Part shown: piece after piece, positions 34,038 to 41,181 of the stretch
Numbering within the stretch: position 1 is the first letter of the stretch
Layout of the letters: every line of letters starts with the position of its first letter
The notes under the pieces: model-generated
The model's input: the letters and a program-made list of their open reading frames with translations, nothing else
What the model was told of the DNA's origin: nothing
The model's database searches: none
Program-made: the position numbers and the translations under genes
Assembly: GCA_947475685.1 (NCBI GenBank)
Contig: CANJNC010000025.1
Span: 1 to 44,320, forward strand
From: Comamonadaceae bacterium
GTDB taxonomy: Bacteria; Pseudomonadota; Gammaproteobacteria; Burkholderiales; Burkholderiaceae_C
Direction: 5' to 3'
DNA: 44,320 bases

Positions 34038-34892
34038 ATGAACAACAACAACATCCTCAAAAACATTGGTATCCTTGGCCTGGGAAAAATGGGTGAACCC
34101 ATGGCTGGGCATTTAATCAAGCATGGTTATAGAGTATTTGGCTATGACCCCTTGGCTCAAGCTTGTGAAAGATCAGCCCTCCTTGGTGTGTCTATTCAAA
34201 GCTCCCCACAGTTGGTTGCAGAAAAAAGCGATCTGGTGATCATTGTTGTTGGCTTTGACAGTGAGGTTGAAGAAGTCATCTTCGGCGATCACGGCGTGAT
34301 TCATGCTGCTCGACCAGGTTTGATTGTTGCGCTGGGGTCCACGGTCGCTCCTCAATATGCTTTTGAGTTGTCGACTAAGCTGCGCAAAAAAGACATTGAT
34401 TTGCTTGACATCCCTCTCACCAGAGGAGAGGCCGCCGCCATCTCTGGAAAGTTATTGATCCTAGGTGCTGGAGATGAACGTATTTTCGAACAATGCCGAC
34501 CTGTTTTTAGTGCGTTTGCAAATGACATTTTTCATTTGGGGCAAGCTGGGTGTGGACAAGTGGGCAAAATGGTCAACAATCTCATTTTATGGGCATGCAC
34601 TGCGGCCAATGATGAAGGTATTCGGTTGGGAGAGTCACTGGGTGTAGACGCTGAAAAAATGCGAAAGGCCCTTCACCACAGCAGCGCTCAAAACTGGGCA
34701 ATGGATGAAAGGGCTGACCTAAGTGGCATGCCTTGGGCCGAAAAGGATATGAATATCGTTTTACAAGAGGCCGATCAAGTCAGACTGAGCCTACCCCTTT
34801 GTGGCTCAATCAAAGAGGTGATCAAAGGCCTTAAAATTAGGATGGGCTTGGGTCTTCCCAAGGCACTTGCTAAACCAAGCTCAAGCTCTTGA
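34038..34892 (+). CDS. NAD(P)-dependent beta-hydroxyacid dehydrogenase (3-hydroxyisobutyrate dehydrogenase-like)
   Basis: 284 residues from the ATG at 34038; upstream in-frame codons fall inside the previous gene. The Rossmann motif GILGLGKMGEPMA is at residues 11-23. The substrate loop DIPLTRGEAAA matches the D-x-P-V-S-G-G block, with T-R in place of S-G. The catalytic Lys is Lys177 in GCGQVGKMVNN. Family members oxidise 3-hydroxyisobutyrate, tartronate semialdehyde-type or related beta-hydroxy acids. It is coupled to the Tat-type Bug receptor gene with a 2-bp gap. Confidence 0.9.
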   Translation: MNNNNILKNIGILGLGKMGEPMAGHLIKHGYRVFGYDPLAQACERSALLGVSIQSSPQLVAEKSDLVIIVVGFDSEVEEVIFGDHGVIHAARPGLIVALGSTVAPQYAFELSTKLRKKDIDLLDIPLTRGEAAAISGKLLILGAGDERIFEQCRPVFSAFANDIFHLGQAGCGQVGKMVNNLILWACTAANDEGIRLGESLGVDAEKMRKALHHSSAQNWAMDERADLSGMPWAEKDMNIVLQEADQVRLSLPLCGSIKEVIKGLKIRMGLGLPKALAKPSSSS

Positions 34893-35328
34893 ATATCAAA
34901 CCTTGTTGGGGTGGATTTTTCGCCAACTCACGAAAGCCCTTTTGCTTGCGTGTGATTGAGAACGGGCCCATAGGTCCTCAATAAACTCAAGCCTAACTCG
35001 TGATCGAAGTACCCTCCTATCGGACAGCTTTGTCATGATCGTCACAGGCTTTTTTTGCACTGCGACCTATATATAAACCCCCAAAAAGCGTATTGATGAA
35101 AATTTAAACCGTGGATCCCTTGTCAATTGTGACCAAAATACACGCAGTTGAAAAAATTTGTGAAATGTTTGGCAATAATGGGGCGTCATATAGGAAAAAC
35201 CCAGATAAAGTCTACTTTTCCTGGATTTATTTTCTAATTTTTCTTATTTTTTAATTGAATTCCGAATATCATTGGATTAATTATTTGCAAAATTTAAGAT
35301 CCCTCGTCTTAAAAAAGGATGCCTATTC
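34893..35328. other. Intergenic region upstream of the channel locus
   Basis: 436 bases without a supported gene. The first part contains a possible hairpin with a T-run (35026-35056). The remainder is AT-rich and ends with a good ribosome site (AAGGA about nine bases before the ATG at 35329), so it presumably holds the promoter of the channel operon; no clear -35/-10 pair is visible. A 47-codon GTG-initiated frame at 35111-35254, ending in a hydrophobic tail, has no ribosome site and is not called. Confidence 0.5.
35026..35056 (+). terminator. Possible rho-independent terminator
   Basis: AGCTTTGT and ACAGGCT can pair imperfectly (one bulge and one wobble) around a ten-base loop, directly followed by seven T. 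It lies about 130 bases after the dehydrogenase gene and before the channel operon. The stem is weak. Confidence 0.35.
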
Positions 35329-35925
35329 ATGAACTCAACACAAGCGCACCCCACCCCGTCAGTTTCGACCCAACCCACATTTTCCGACTGGTTATTCATT
35401 TTGGCATGTATATTGGCATTGGTCGCGGTGGCATTTTTGGGAAAACTGGCCTACGTAGAAGCAATGAAAACTGAAACCGCTAAACGAAATGGTGAGGCGG
35501 TTGTGGCATGGATGCAAGAGGCCACCGCTGGTCGATTTGAAACTGACTACGGTGTTGCTGCATGCTCGGGCACGGCCCCAGAGCCAGCAGGCGCAGCACC
35601 CGCCACTGACAAAGCAGCCTCACCACCGAACACTTGGGGTGGATGTTTGGGCGCTATCTTGATACAAACGTCTATGAGCGCTTTGGACAACCCATTTCGC
35701 GAAGGCACGGCTTTGGACTTTGCGCCCGCTTGCAATCCTGAAGACCGCAGCTTGGCTGGCAATATCGTGATGGAGAAAATCACCGCCACCCCCCCGGGTT
35801 CGGCTATTCCCACCATCATTACGCCGCTGACCCCAGAGGTTGTGATCGATCAAAAAATCCAGGTGCGCCTGTCCGTTTGTGACAAGGGCGCGTATGCGGT
35901 CAAAGTGGCCGAGTTTGATTTCTGA
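35329..35925 (+). CDS. Single-span membrane protein with periplasmic domain, first gene of the channel operon
   Basis: 198 residues. A short cytoplasmic tail is followed by one membrane helix (about residues 20-41) and then a periplasmic part with an Ala/Pro/Thr-rich linker (about 80-101). Four Cys residues (79, 106, 135, 184) lie outside the helix and could form two disulfides. No family is recognised. It has AAGGA nine bases upstream and ends 5 bp before the tandem-sensor channel gene, so it is very likely co-expressed. An auxiliary subunit of the channel is a reasonable guess from context only. The linker and the TM helix with Glu/Lys just after it vaguely recall pilin-like anchors, but no cleavage motif is seen. 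Confidence 0.72.
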   Translation: MNSTQAHPTPSVSTQPTFSDWLFILACILALVAVAFLGKLAYVEAMKTETAKRNGEAVVAWMQEATAGRFETDYGVAACSGTAPEPAGAAPATDKAASPPNTWGGCLGAILIQTSMSALDNPFREGTALDFAPACNPEDRSLAGNIVMEKITATPPGSAIPTIITPLTPEVVIDQKIQVRLSVCDKGAYAVKVAEFDF

Positions 35926-35930
35926 GGTGC

Positions 35931-37580
35931 ATGATGGAACAACCCCGTAAAGCTATTCAAATCTCTGATCTTGACGCCGCATCCTTGTTGGGTGCAGAAG
36001 TAGAGGCAGACATCTCCCCGGATTTGCCACGCCGCCAATGGCTTTATGCCTGGCTGCTCAATCCCAATATTCCTGGCAACTACCAAAAGACGGTGGACAA
36101 GTGGATCGCCATATTGATCGTTGCCAACTTGTTTTCCATGGTGCTCGAGCAAGTACCAGCCATTTTCGAGCCCTACAAAAACTGGTTCCACGCATTTGAT
36201 GTGTTCTCCATTGCGGTGTTTGTGATTGAATACATCACCCGCTTTTATCTAGCGCCTGAGGATGACGAGTTCAAAAACAAAGGCAGTCCACGTCTATCTT
36301 ATATGGGCAGTCCTTTCGCCATCATTGATATGTTGGCCATCTTGCCCTTCTTTTTGCAAGCCCTCGTCCCAGTTGACCTTCGCGCCCTGAGGTTTTTGCG
36401 TTTGCTGCGGATTTTAAAAATCTTCCGTATCGTCTTGCCCGCATGGAAAGAGTTCAAAGAACTCAACCGTGAGCGTACTTTCCGCCAAAAAATCCATGCC
36501 TTGGTCTTCAATAGCCCTTACAGCGGAAAGATTAAAGACTTCTTTGATGTCTTTATCGGTGTGTGGGTGCTGATCTCTGTGATCGCTGTGGTACTTGAAT
36601 CGGTCGCATCTGTCAGCTACCTCATCAACATTGAATTTGTCATACTCGACTCCGTTGCAGTTGCAGTGTTCACCATTGAATACATGATGCGAATTTACTC
36701 TTCTGTGGAAGAACCTGGGCACCGAAACCCCTTCACGGGCCGCTTCAAGCAAATGACCAATCCTTCGACCTTCATCGATTTATTGGCCATCCTGCCTTTC
36801 TTCTTAGAAGTGTTTTTGCACCATGTGCTTGATCTTCGCTTCTTGCGGGTGTTCCGATTGGCCCGCTTGCTCAAGCTCACACGCGGCAGTGATGCCACGG
36901 CTACATTGTTTAAAGTGATCAAGCGTGAATGGCCCGTGATGAGCGCAGCCGCCTTCATCATGATTTTGCTCATTGTCTTAACTGCCAGCTTGGGTTATTT
37001 GTTTGAACATGCGGCCCAGCCTGAGAAGTTTGAAAACATTCCCACTGCGATTTACTGGGCGGTGATTACCCTAGCCTCTGTGGGTTATGGGGACATTTCT
37101 CCCATCACACCCATTGGGCGTGCCATGACCGTGGTCATGGCCTTGTTGGGCATTGGTATTTTTGCTATCCCCGCCGGTTTGTTGGCATCCGCTTTCAGCG
37201 ATCAGTTGCACAAAGAACGTGATTCACTCAAAGCCAGTATTTTAAAAATGCTGGGTGATGGCGAACTTGACGAAGAAGAAATAACTCAGTTGCGCACTGA
37301 GGCCAAGCGTCTTCATTTGACCGTGGAGGAAATGAACTCCATCTTGGAAGTCTTGAACCTTGAGATGGAAAATGCACGTAAGAGTTTGTTGCAACTGCCC
37401 GTCAACGTCATCGCTCAAAACACTTTGCACTCGGTGGAGCACTACAAGTATTTGCTTAACCAAATTGCCCAGCTTGGCATTTATGTGGATCAAAATGCGT
37501 TTTTGGAAAAAGCCCAATCAGATGATAGACTCACCGAAAGTGAAATAGAGATTTGGAAGCGCATTCTCGCGCACCGTTAA
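35931..37580 (+). CDS. Voltage-gated K+-type channel with two tandem voltage-sensor domains
   Basis: 549 residues; the second ATG (35934) has the better spacing from GAGG. First sensor: S1-S3 at about 55-145 and S4 at 149-168, with Arg151, 154, 157, 160, Lys163 and Arg166 spaced every third residue. Second sensor: about 205-320, S4 with Arg303, 306, 309, 312, Lys315 and Arg318. Both contain matching AVFxIEYxxRxY (S2) and IDxLAILPFFL (S3), so this is an internal duplication. Only one pore follows: S5 about 337-358, filter TLASVGYGD (380-388), S6 about 396-423. The cytoplasmic tail (439-475) carries LGDGELDEEE followed by a helical module shared with the next two genes. A tetramer would have eight sensors and one pore. 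Confidence 0.93.
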   Translation: MMEQPRKAIQISDLDAASLLGAEVEADISPDLPRRQWLYAWLLNPNIPGNYQKTVDKWIAILIVANLFSMVLEQVPAIFEPYKNWFHAFDVFSIAVFVIEYITRFYLAPEDDEFKNKGSPRLSYMGSPFAIIDMLAILPFFLQALVPVDLRALRFLRLLRILKIFRIVLPAWKEFKELNRERTFRQKIHALVFNSPYSGKIKDFFDVFIGVWVLISVIAVVLESVASVSYLINIEFVILDSVAVAVFTIEYMMRIYSSVEEPGHRNPFTGRFKQMTNPSTFIDLLAILPFFLEVFLHHVLDLRFLRVFRLARLLKLTRGSDATATLFKVIKREWPVMSAAAFIMILLIVLTASLGYLFEHAAQPEKFENIPTAIYWAVITLASVGYGDISPITPIGRAMTVVMALLGIGIFAIPAGLLASAFSDQLHKERDSLKASILKMLGDGELDEEEITQLRTEAKRLHLTVEEMNSILEVLNLEMENARKSLLQLPVNVIAQNTLHSVEHYKYLLNQIAQLGIYVDQNAFLEKAQSDDRLTESEIEIWKRILAHR

Positions 37581-37598
37581 TCCATTGTCCTTCCTCGC

Positions 37599-37622
37599 GC
37601 GCCCCATATTGGGGCGCTTTTT
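37599..37622 (+). terminator. Strong rho-independent terminator between channel genes
   Basis: GCGCCCCA-tat-TGGGGCGC, a perfect 8-bp stem with a 3-base loop, followed by TTTTT. It lies 18 bases after the first channel gene's stop and only 19 bases before the second channel gene's start. It could end the first transcript, or act as a partial terminator that lowers expression of the following two channels. Confidence 0.88.
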
Positions 37623-37641
37623 CATTAACTATTGATTTGAC

Positions 37642-38562
37642 GTGACTACTACTTCTCAAAAACAAAGCCTCCAACAAACAGTCATGGAGGTAATGGACGG
37701 TTCACCCAAGCACGCCATCAGCCGATATGTGGAATGGGTGATCACGGTCGTGGTCTTGGTCAATTGCTCGGCTGTGATTTTGGACTCAATCCCCGAGGTC
37801 CATGCAGATTACAAAGATTTTTTCCATGAACTAGAGTTTTGGAGCGTGATGTTTTTTACGCTTGAGTACGTGCTTCGTGTGTGGTCATTGGGTGCGAAAT
37901 TCAATGCCACAGAAGGTGGCGCATGGAAAGGACGCAAAGGTTATATCTTCAGCGCCTTTGGATTGATTGACTTTTTTGCAACCATGCCTTTTTACTTGCA
38001 TGTATTTTTCCCCACATTGGACCTGCGCATCTTGCGCGTGTTGCGCTTGCTGCGCATTCTCAAATTATCCAAGTACAACACTGCTTTGCAAGACCTATTT
38101 GCAGCAGTTTATTCAGAGCGAAGGGCTTTTGGTTCAGCGGCTTTTTTGCTGGTGATTGTCAGTATTGTGTCGGCTTCTCTGATGCACTTCGCCGAAGGCC
38201 ATGAGCAACCAGAGCACTTTGGTTCTATTCCCCACGCAATTTATTGGGCCATTGTCACCATCACCGCAGGCTACGGTAATGTGGAACCCGTGACCAAGGC
38301 AGGAGAAATCATTGCCTTGATGACCGGTTTTTTGGGCGTTTGCATGGCCGCCATCATGACAGGTATTGTGGCCTCAGCCTTCTCCAATCAAATGTCCCGC
38401 AAAAGAGCCGCTTACCAAAGCCAGCTGCGTCAGGTGTTGGCCGATGGTGTGATCTCAGATGCGGAAAGGGAAAGCCTTCGCCGCTTGCAACAACAGTTTC
38501 GTTTGACTGACGCCCAAGTTCAGGCCATGATTGATGAACACAACGCGGAGAAATCTTCATGA
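37642..38562 (+). CDS. Six-segment voltage-gated channel, non-canonical filter (GYGN)
   Basis: 306 residues from a GTG. No ribosome site is visible, but the N-terminal region before VMDG (about 20 residues) matches the paralogue encoded next, supporting this start. S1 about 27-48, S2 about 62-82, S3 about 103-123, S4 127-144 with Arg129, 132, 135, 138, Lys141 and Lys144. S5 about 163-182, S6 about 222-248. The filter reads T206-I-T-A-G-Y-G-N, one residue shorter than the TxTxVGYGD of the first channel, with Asn instead of Asp. The tail (265-300) has VLADGVISDAE and the same helical module. Its last 4 bases overlap the next start (ATGA), so the pair is coupled and may form heteromers. Confidence 0.9.
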   Translation: MTTTSQKQSLQQTVMEVMDGSPKHAISRYVEWVITVVVLVNCSAVILDSIPEVHADYKDFFHELEFWSVMFFTLEYVLRVWSLGAKFNATEGGAWKGRKGYIFSAFGLIDFFATMPFYLHVFFPTLDLRILRVLRLLRILKLSKYNTALQDLFAAVYSERRAFGSAAFLLVIVSIVSASLMHFAEGHEQPEHFGSIPHAIYWAIVTITAGYGNVEPVTKAGEIIALMTGFLGVCMAAIMTGIVASAFSNQMSRKRAAYQSQLRQVLADGVISDAERESLRRLQQQFRLTDAQVQAMIDEHNAEKSS

Positions 38563-39503
38563 ACGAAGACACAACGCGACCGACTTCTAAATATCATCAA
38601 ATTCAACGGCGTGTATACGAGGTGTTGGATGGAGCGGTCATGGACAGCACCAGTAGGATCGTTGAAATATTCATCGCTGGGTTGGTTGTGGCCAATGTGG
38701 TAGCCATCATCTTGGAATCGGTGCAATCTTTGCATGAACAGTATGAGCAATACTTTCATATTTTCGACACGTTCAGTGTGATCGTGTTTTCAATTGAATA
38801 CGTGCTTCGAGTCTGGTCTTACGGTCGCAAATACTTGGGCACTGAACCCGGACTGGCGTGGCAAGGTCGAAAAGAGTATTTGTTCAGCATGTTTGGCATG
38901 GTGGATTTCTTTAGCACAGTGCCGTTTTACCTGCAGTTGATCATGCCTGGCGCAGATTTGCGCGTGCTGCGAATGTTTCGCTTGTTGCGCATCTTTAAAC
39001 TATCGCGTTACAACAGCGCCATGGAAGACATGTTCGAGGCGATCAAATCTGAGCGTGACTCCTTTTCTTCGGCTTTATTTTTGCTCCTCATCAGTTGTCT
39101 GTTGTTTTCGTCATTGATCTACATCATTGAAGGTCATGACCAACCGGATGTGTTCCCCTCCATCCCGGCGGCCATGCATTGGTATATTTTGACCATCATT
39201 TCAGGGTGGGGCAATGTAGACCCCGTCACTTATTTTGGCGTAGCTTTGGTGGTGATCACTCAAATCTTGGCCATTGCTTTGGCTGCTATTCTCACCGGTG
39301 TGGTCGCCACCGCTTACACAGCTCAAGTTCAGCGCCGCGAGTCTCTGTACGAAATGGAAGTGCGCGAGGTCTTGGCAGATGGTGTAGTTACACAGGAAGA
39401 GAAGGAAAAGTTGCAAACCTTGCAAGCCAAATTTGGCATGTCCAATGAGCAAGTTGAGGCAATTGCCAAACAAGTGCAAGCTGAAAAAAACTCGGCCACT
39501 TGA
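38559..39503 (+). CDS. Six-segment voltage-gated channel, non-canonical filter (GWGN)
   Basis: 314 residues, paralogous to the previous gene over its full length. S4 133-150 with Arg135, 138, 141, 144, Lys147 and Arg150. The filter reads T212-I-I-S-G-W-G-N, with the same one-residue deletion as the previous subunit and with Trp in place of the filter Tyr. Both are followed by V-[ED]-P-V-T. The tail (270-305) has VLADGVVTQEE and the shared helical module. Overlap ATGA with the upstream gene. The stop codon is embedded in a hairpin (39500-39530). Ion selectivity cannot be predicted; the Trp and deletion argue against a normal K+ filter. Confidence 0.9.
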   Translation: MNEDTTRPTSKYHQIQRRVYEVLDGAVMDSTSRIVEIFIAGLVVANVVAIILESVQSLHEQYEQYFHIFDTFSVIVFSIEYVLRVWSYGRKYLGTEPGLAWQGRKEYLFSMFGMVDFFSTVPFYLQLIMPGADLRVLRMFRLLRIFKLSRYNSAMEDMFEAIKSERDSFSSALFLLLISCLLFSSLIYIIEGHDQPDVFPSIPAAMHWYILTIISGWGNVDPVTYFGVALVVITQILAIALAAILTGVVATAYTAQVQRRESLYEMEVREVLADGVVTQEEKEKLQTLQAKFGMSNEQVEAIAKQVQAEKNSAT

Positions 39504-39530
39504 GTACCCAAGCCCAGCTTGGCTACTCAA
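39500..39530 (+). terminator. Hairpin overlapping the stop codon of the third channel
   Basis: TTGAGTA-c-CCAAGC-cca-GCTTGG-c-TACTCAA: 13 paired bases with one mismatch and a 3-base loop, beginning within the last codons. The following bases (GTTTG) give only a weak T-run, so it may be a weak terminator or a 3'-end stabilising hairpin. Confidence 0.6.
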
Positions 39531-39832
39531 GTTTGCAAGTGACGTGTGCGCCCCTACTTTTACGTATTGCCACAAAGAATCCAATGCGATTGATCAACAA
39601 CTTGTTTGGTTGGGCACTCAAGGTATGGGTACGATCTTGAGCAGCTTCTGCCTAGGAACAACCCTATGAGTAGGCTACTCCCTTGCTCTAGGCTTTGTCA
39701 AATCCAAACCTTCATCTTCAGTTCTCAAGGTATAGTAGGAGTGCATGAGACAACGTCAAAGCGTTTCGGGCCGGTTATAAAGCCTCTATCAATTCGGATT
39801 GAATAAAAGTTCTCTCATCCATCGTCAGTTGT
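39531..39832. other. Intergenic region between channel genes and chromate-transporter genes
   Basis: About 300 bases with no supported gene; short frames are present but lack ribosome sites. A 13-base near-palindrome, GAGTAG-g-CTACTC (39668-39680), repeats the GGCTACTC core of the upstream hairpin. No clear promoter is seen, although one must lie here if the ChrA pair is separately transcribed. Confidence 0.45.
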
Positions 39833-40483
39833 TTGTTTAAGTCATGCAACATTTTCCTTAAAAAAAAGGCGTCCTTACTTTCTAATCGCGCCAGCTTTAT
39901 CGAGAAAACAATCATCAATAATATCCTCACCTCTCCAGAGCCCAACCACCCAAACGTCTCCCTTTGGGACTTGTTTACCGGATTTGTTCTTGTGGGCCTT
40001 TTTGGATTTGGCGGAATAGCCGCCTCCTTTTATCACGTGTCAGTTGAGAGAAGGAAATGGCTCAGTATCGATGAATACGCTCAAACCCTAGCGGTTGGTC
40101 AAATACTTCCTGGGGCAAGTCTCATCAATATGAGCACCATTGTTGCGGATCGATTTCACGGCCTATTGGGTGTAGCGCTTGCGCTGTTAGGCTTATTCGC
40201 CTTCCCACTGATCATCTTGATTGCATTGATTACCACGTATGATCAGTTTTCACATTTGCCTGATGTCCAAAGTGCGACCAAAGCCGCCGCTGCAGCGGCA
40301 GTGGGCTTGACGTTTGGCATTGGTTTGAAATTGGCCAAAGACATTATTCGATCTGGTGCTGGATTGGTATTTGCTATTTTGAGTTTTCTTTTGATTGGTA
40401 TATTTCGACTGCCCATGCTGCAATCTATCTTTGGTTTGGTCACGCTGTCGATTGTTTTCAGCATTTGGCGATCTAAGAAATGA
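39833..40483 (+). CDS. Chromate transporter (CHR) family, N-terminal-type subunit
   Basis: 216 residues if started at the TTG at 39833. No ATG lies before the conserved domain and no ribosome site is evident, so the start is uncertain by up to about 35 residues. The CHR domain begins at SLWDLFTGFVLVGLFGFGG. Conserved FGFGG, YAQTLAVGQILPGASLINMS and the C-terminal hydrophobic segments follow. Split CHR proteins work as heteropairs of two half-sized subunits that exchange chromate (or sulfate-like anions) across the membrane. It overlaps the next gene by ATGA. Confidence 0.85.
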   Translation: MFKSCNIFLKKKASLLSNRASFIEKTIINNILTSPEPNHPNVSLWDLFTGFVLVGLFGFGGIAASFYHVSVERRKWLSIDEYAQTLAVGQILPGASLINMSTIVADRFHGLLGVALALLGLFAFPLIILIALITTYDQFSHLPDVQSATKAAAAAAVGLTFGIGLKLAKDIIRSGAGLVFAILSFLLIGIFRLPMLQSIFGLVTLSIVFSIWRSKK

Positions 40484-41019
40484 ATTTTGAAACAATGATT
40501 TTGATGGCTCAAACGTTTGCCATGACGGCAATTGTTTCCATTGGTGGCATTGCCACGATGATTCCTGAAATTCACCGCATTGCCGTTGAAACCTATGCTT
40601 GGATGGATGACACGGACTTCGCAACCGCATTTGCCATCTCCCAAGTCGCCCCCGGCCCCAACGTGCTACTGATGAGTCTTGTTGGCTGGAGAGTGGCAGG
40701 CTTTGCCGGCCTGATGACTGCAACCCTCTCAACGGTCTTGCCTACCGCTGCGCTATCGGTGGGGTTTAGCCGATTGGAAAGCAAACTCAAAACCACGCCA
40801 TGGTATGCCATCATCAACAAATCCTTTCCGCCCCTGATAGTGGGACTCATGCTATCGAGTGGCTTGGTCACTGCAAAAGCTTCAATCCATAGCGCTTTTG
40901 GCATTATGATTGCCATAGGTGTTGCCTTGTACTCCTATCACAAGAAAACCAATCCACTTTATCCAATTTTTGCCTCAGTTTTAATTGGCATTCTTGCTGG
41001 TCGCTTAGGCTATCTTTAA
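40480..41019 (+). CDS. Chromate transporter (CHR) family, C-terminal-type subunit
   Basis: 179 residues. The second CHR half-domain: TFAMTAIVSIGGIATMIPEIHR, then FAISQVAPGPNVLLMSLVGWRVAG, the proline/glycine block equivalent to QILPGAS in the first half. About five membrane segments. Starts at an ATGA overlap with the upstream half, so the two are translationally coupled and inserted in opposite topology in known pairs. It exports chromate in characterised relatives; here it lies between two kinds of voltage-gated channel genes, and any link is unknown. Confidence 0.88.
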   Translation: MNFETMILMAQTFAMTAIVSIGGIATMIPEIHRIAVETYAWMDDTDFATAFAISQVAPGPNVLLMSLVGWRVAGFAGLMTATLSTVLPTAALSVGFSRLESKLKTTPWYAIINKSFPPLIVGLMLSSGLVTAKASIHSAFGIMIAIGVALYSYHKKTNPLYPIFASVLIGILAGRLGYL

Positions 41020-41029
41020 CGAATAACAG

Positions 41030-41060
41030 GCGATAAAGGAAGAATGCAATCGCTTTTTTT
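41030..41060 (+). terminator. Possible rho-independent terminator after the CHR pair
   Basis: GCGAT and ATCGC pair around a 14-base loop, directly followed by seven T. The stem is short, but the T-run and its position 11 bases after the stop are suitable. Confidence 0.4.
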
Positions 41061-41181
41061 GGATTAGATTAAAAGTTTTCTAAACCAATTTCAAACCCTA
41101 AATTATTTATAATTATTGAGTGGTTTATAAAAGTCTAAAAAATTAAACTATCACAATTGCTAACTATTTTTTAAGTTCAAA

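Noticed and set aside
35111..35254. 47-codon GTG-initiated frame ending in a hydrophobic tail, upstream of the channel operon
   Set aside because: No ribosome site, very AT-rich DNA in which hydrophobic Phe/Ile runs arise by chance, and no independent support.
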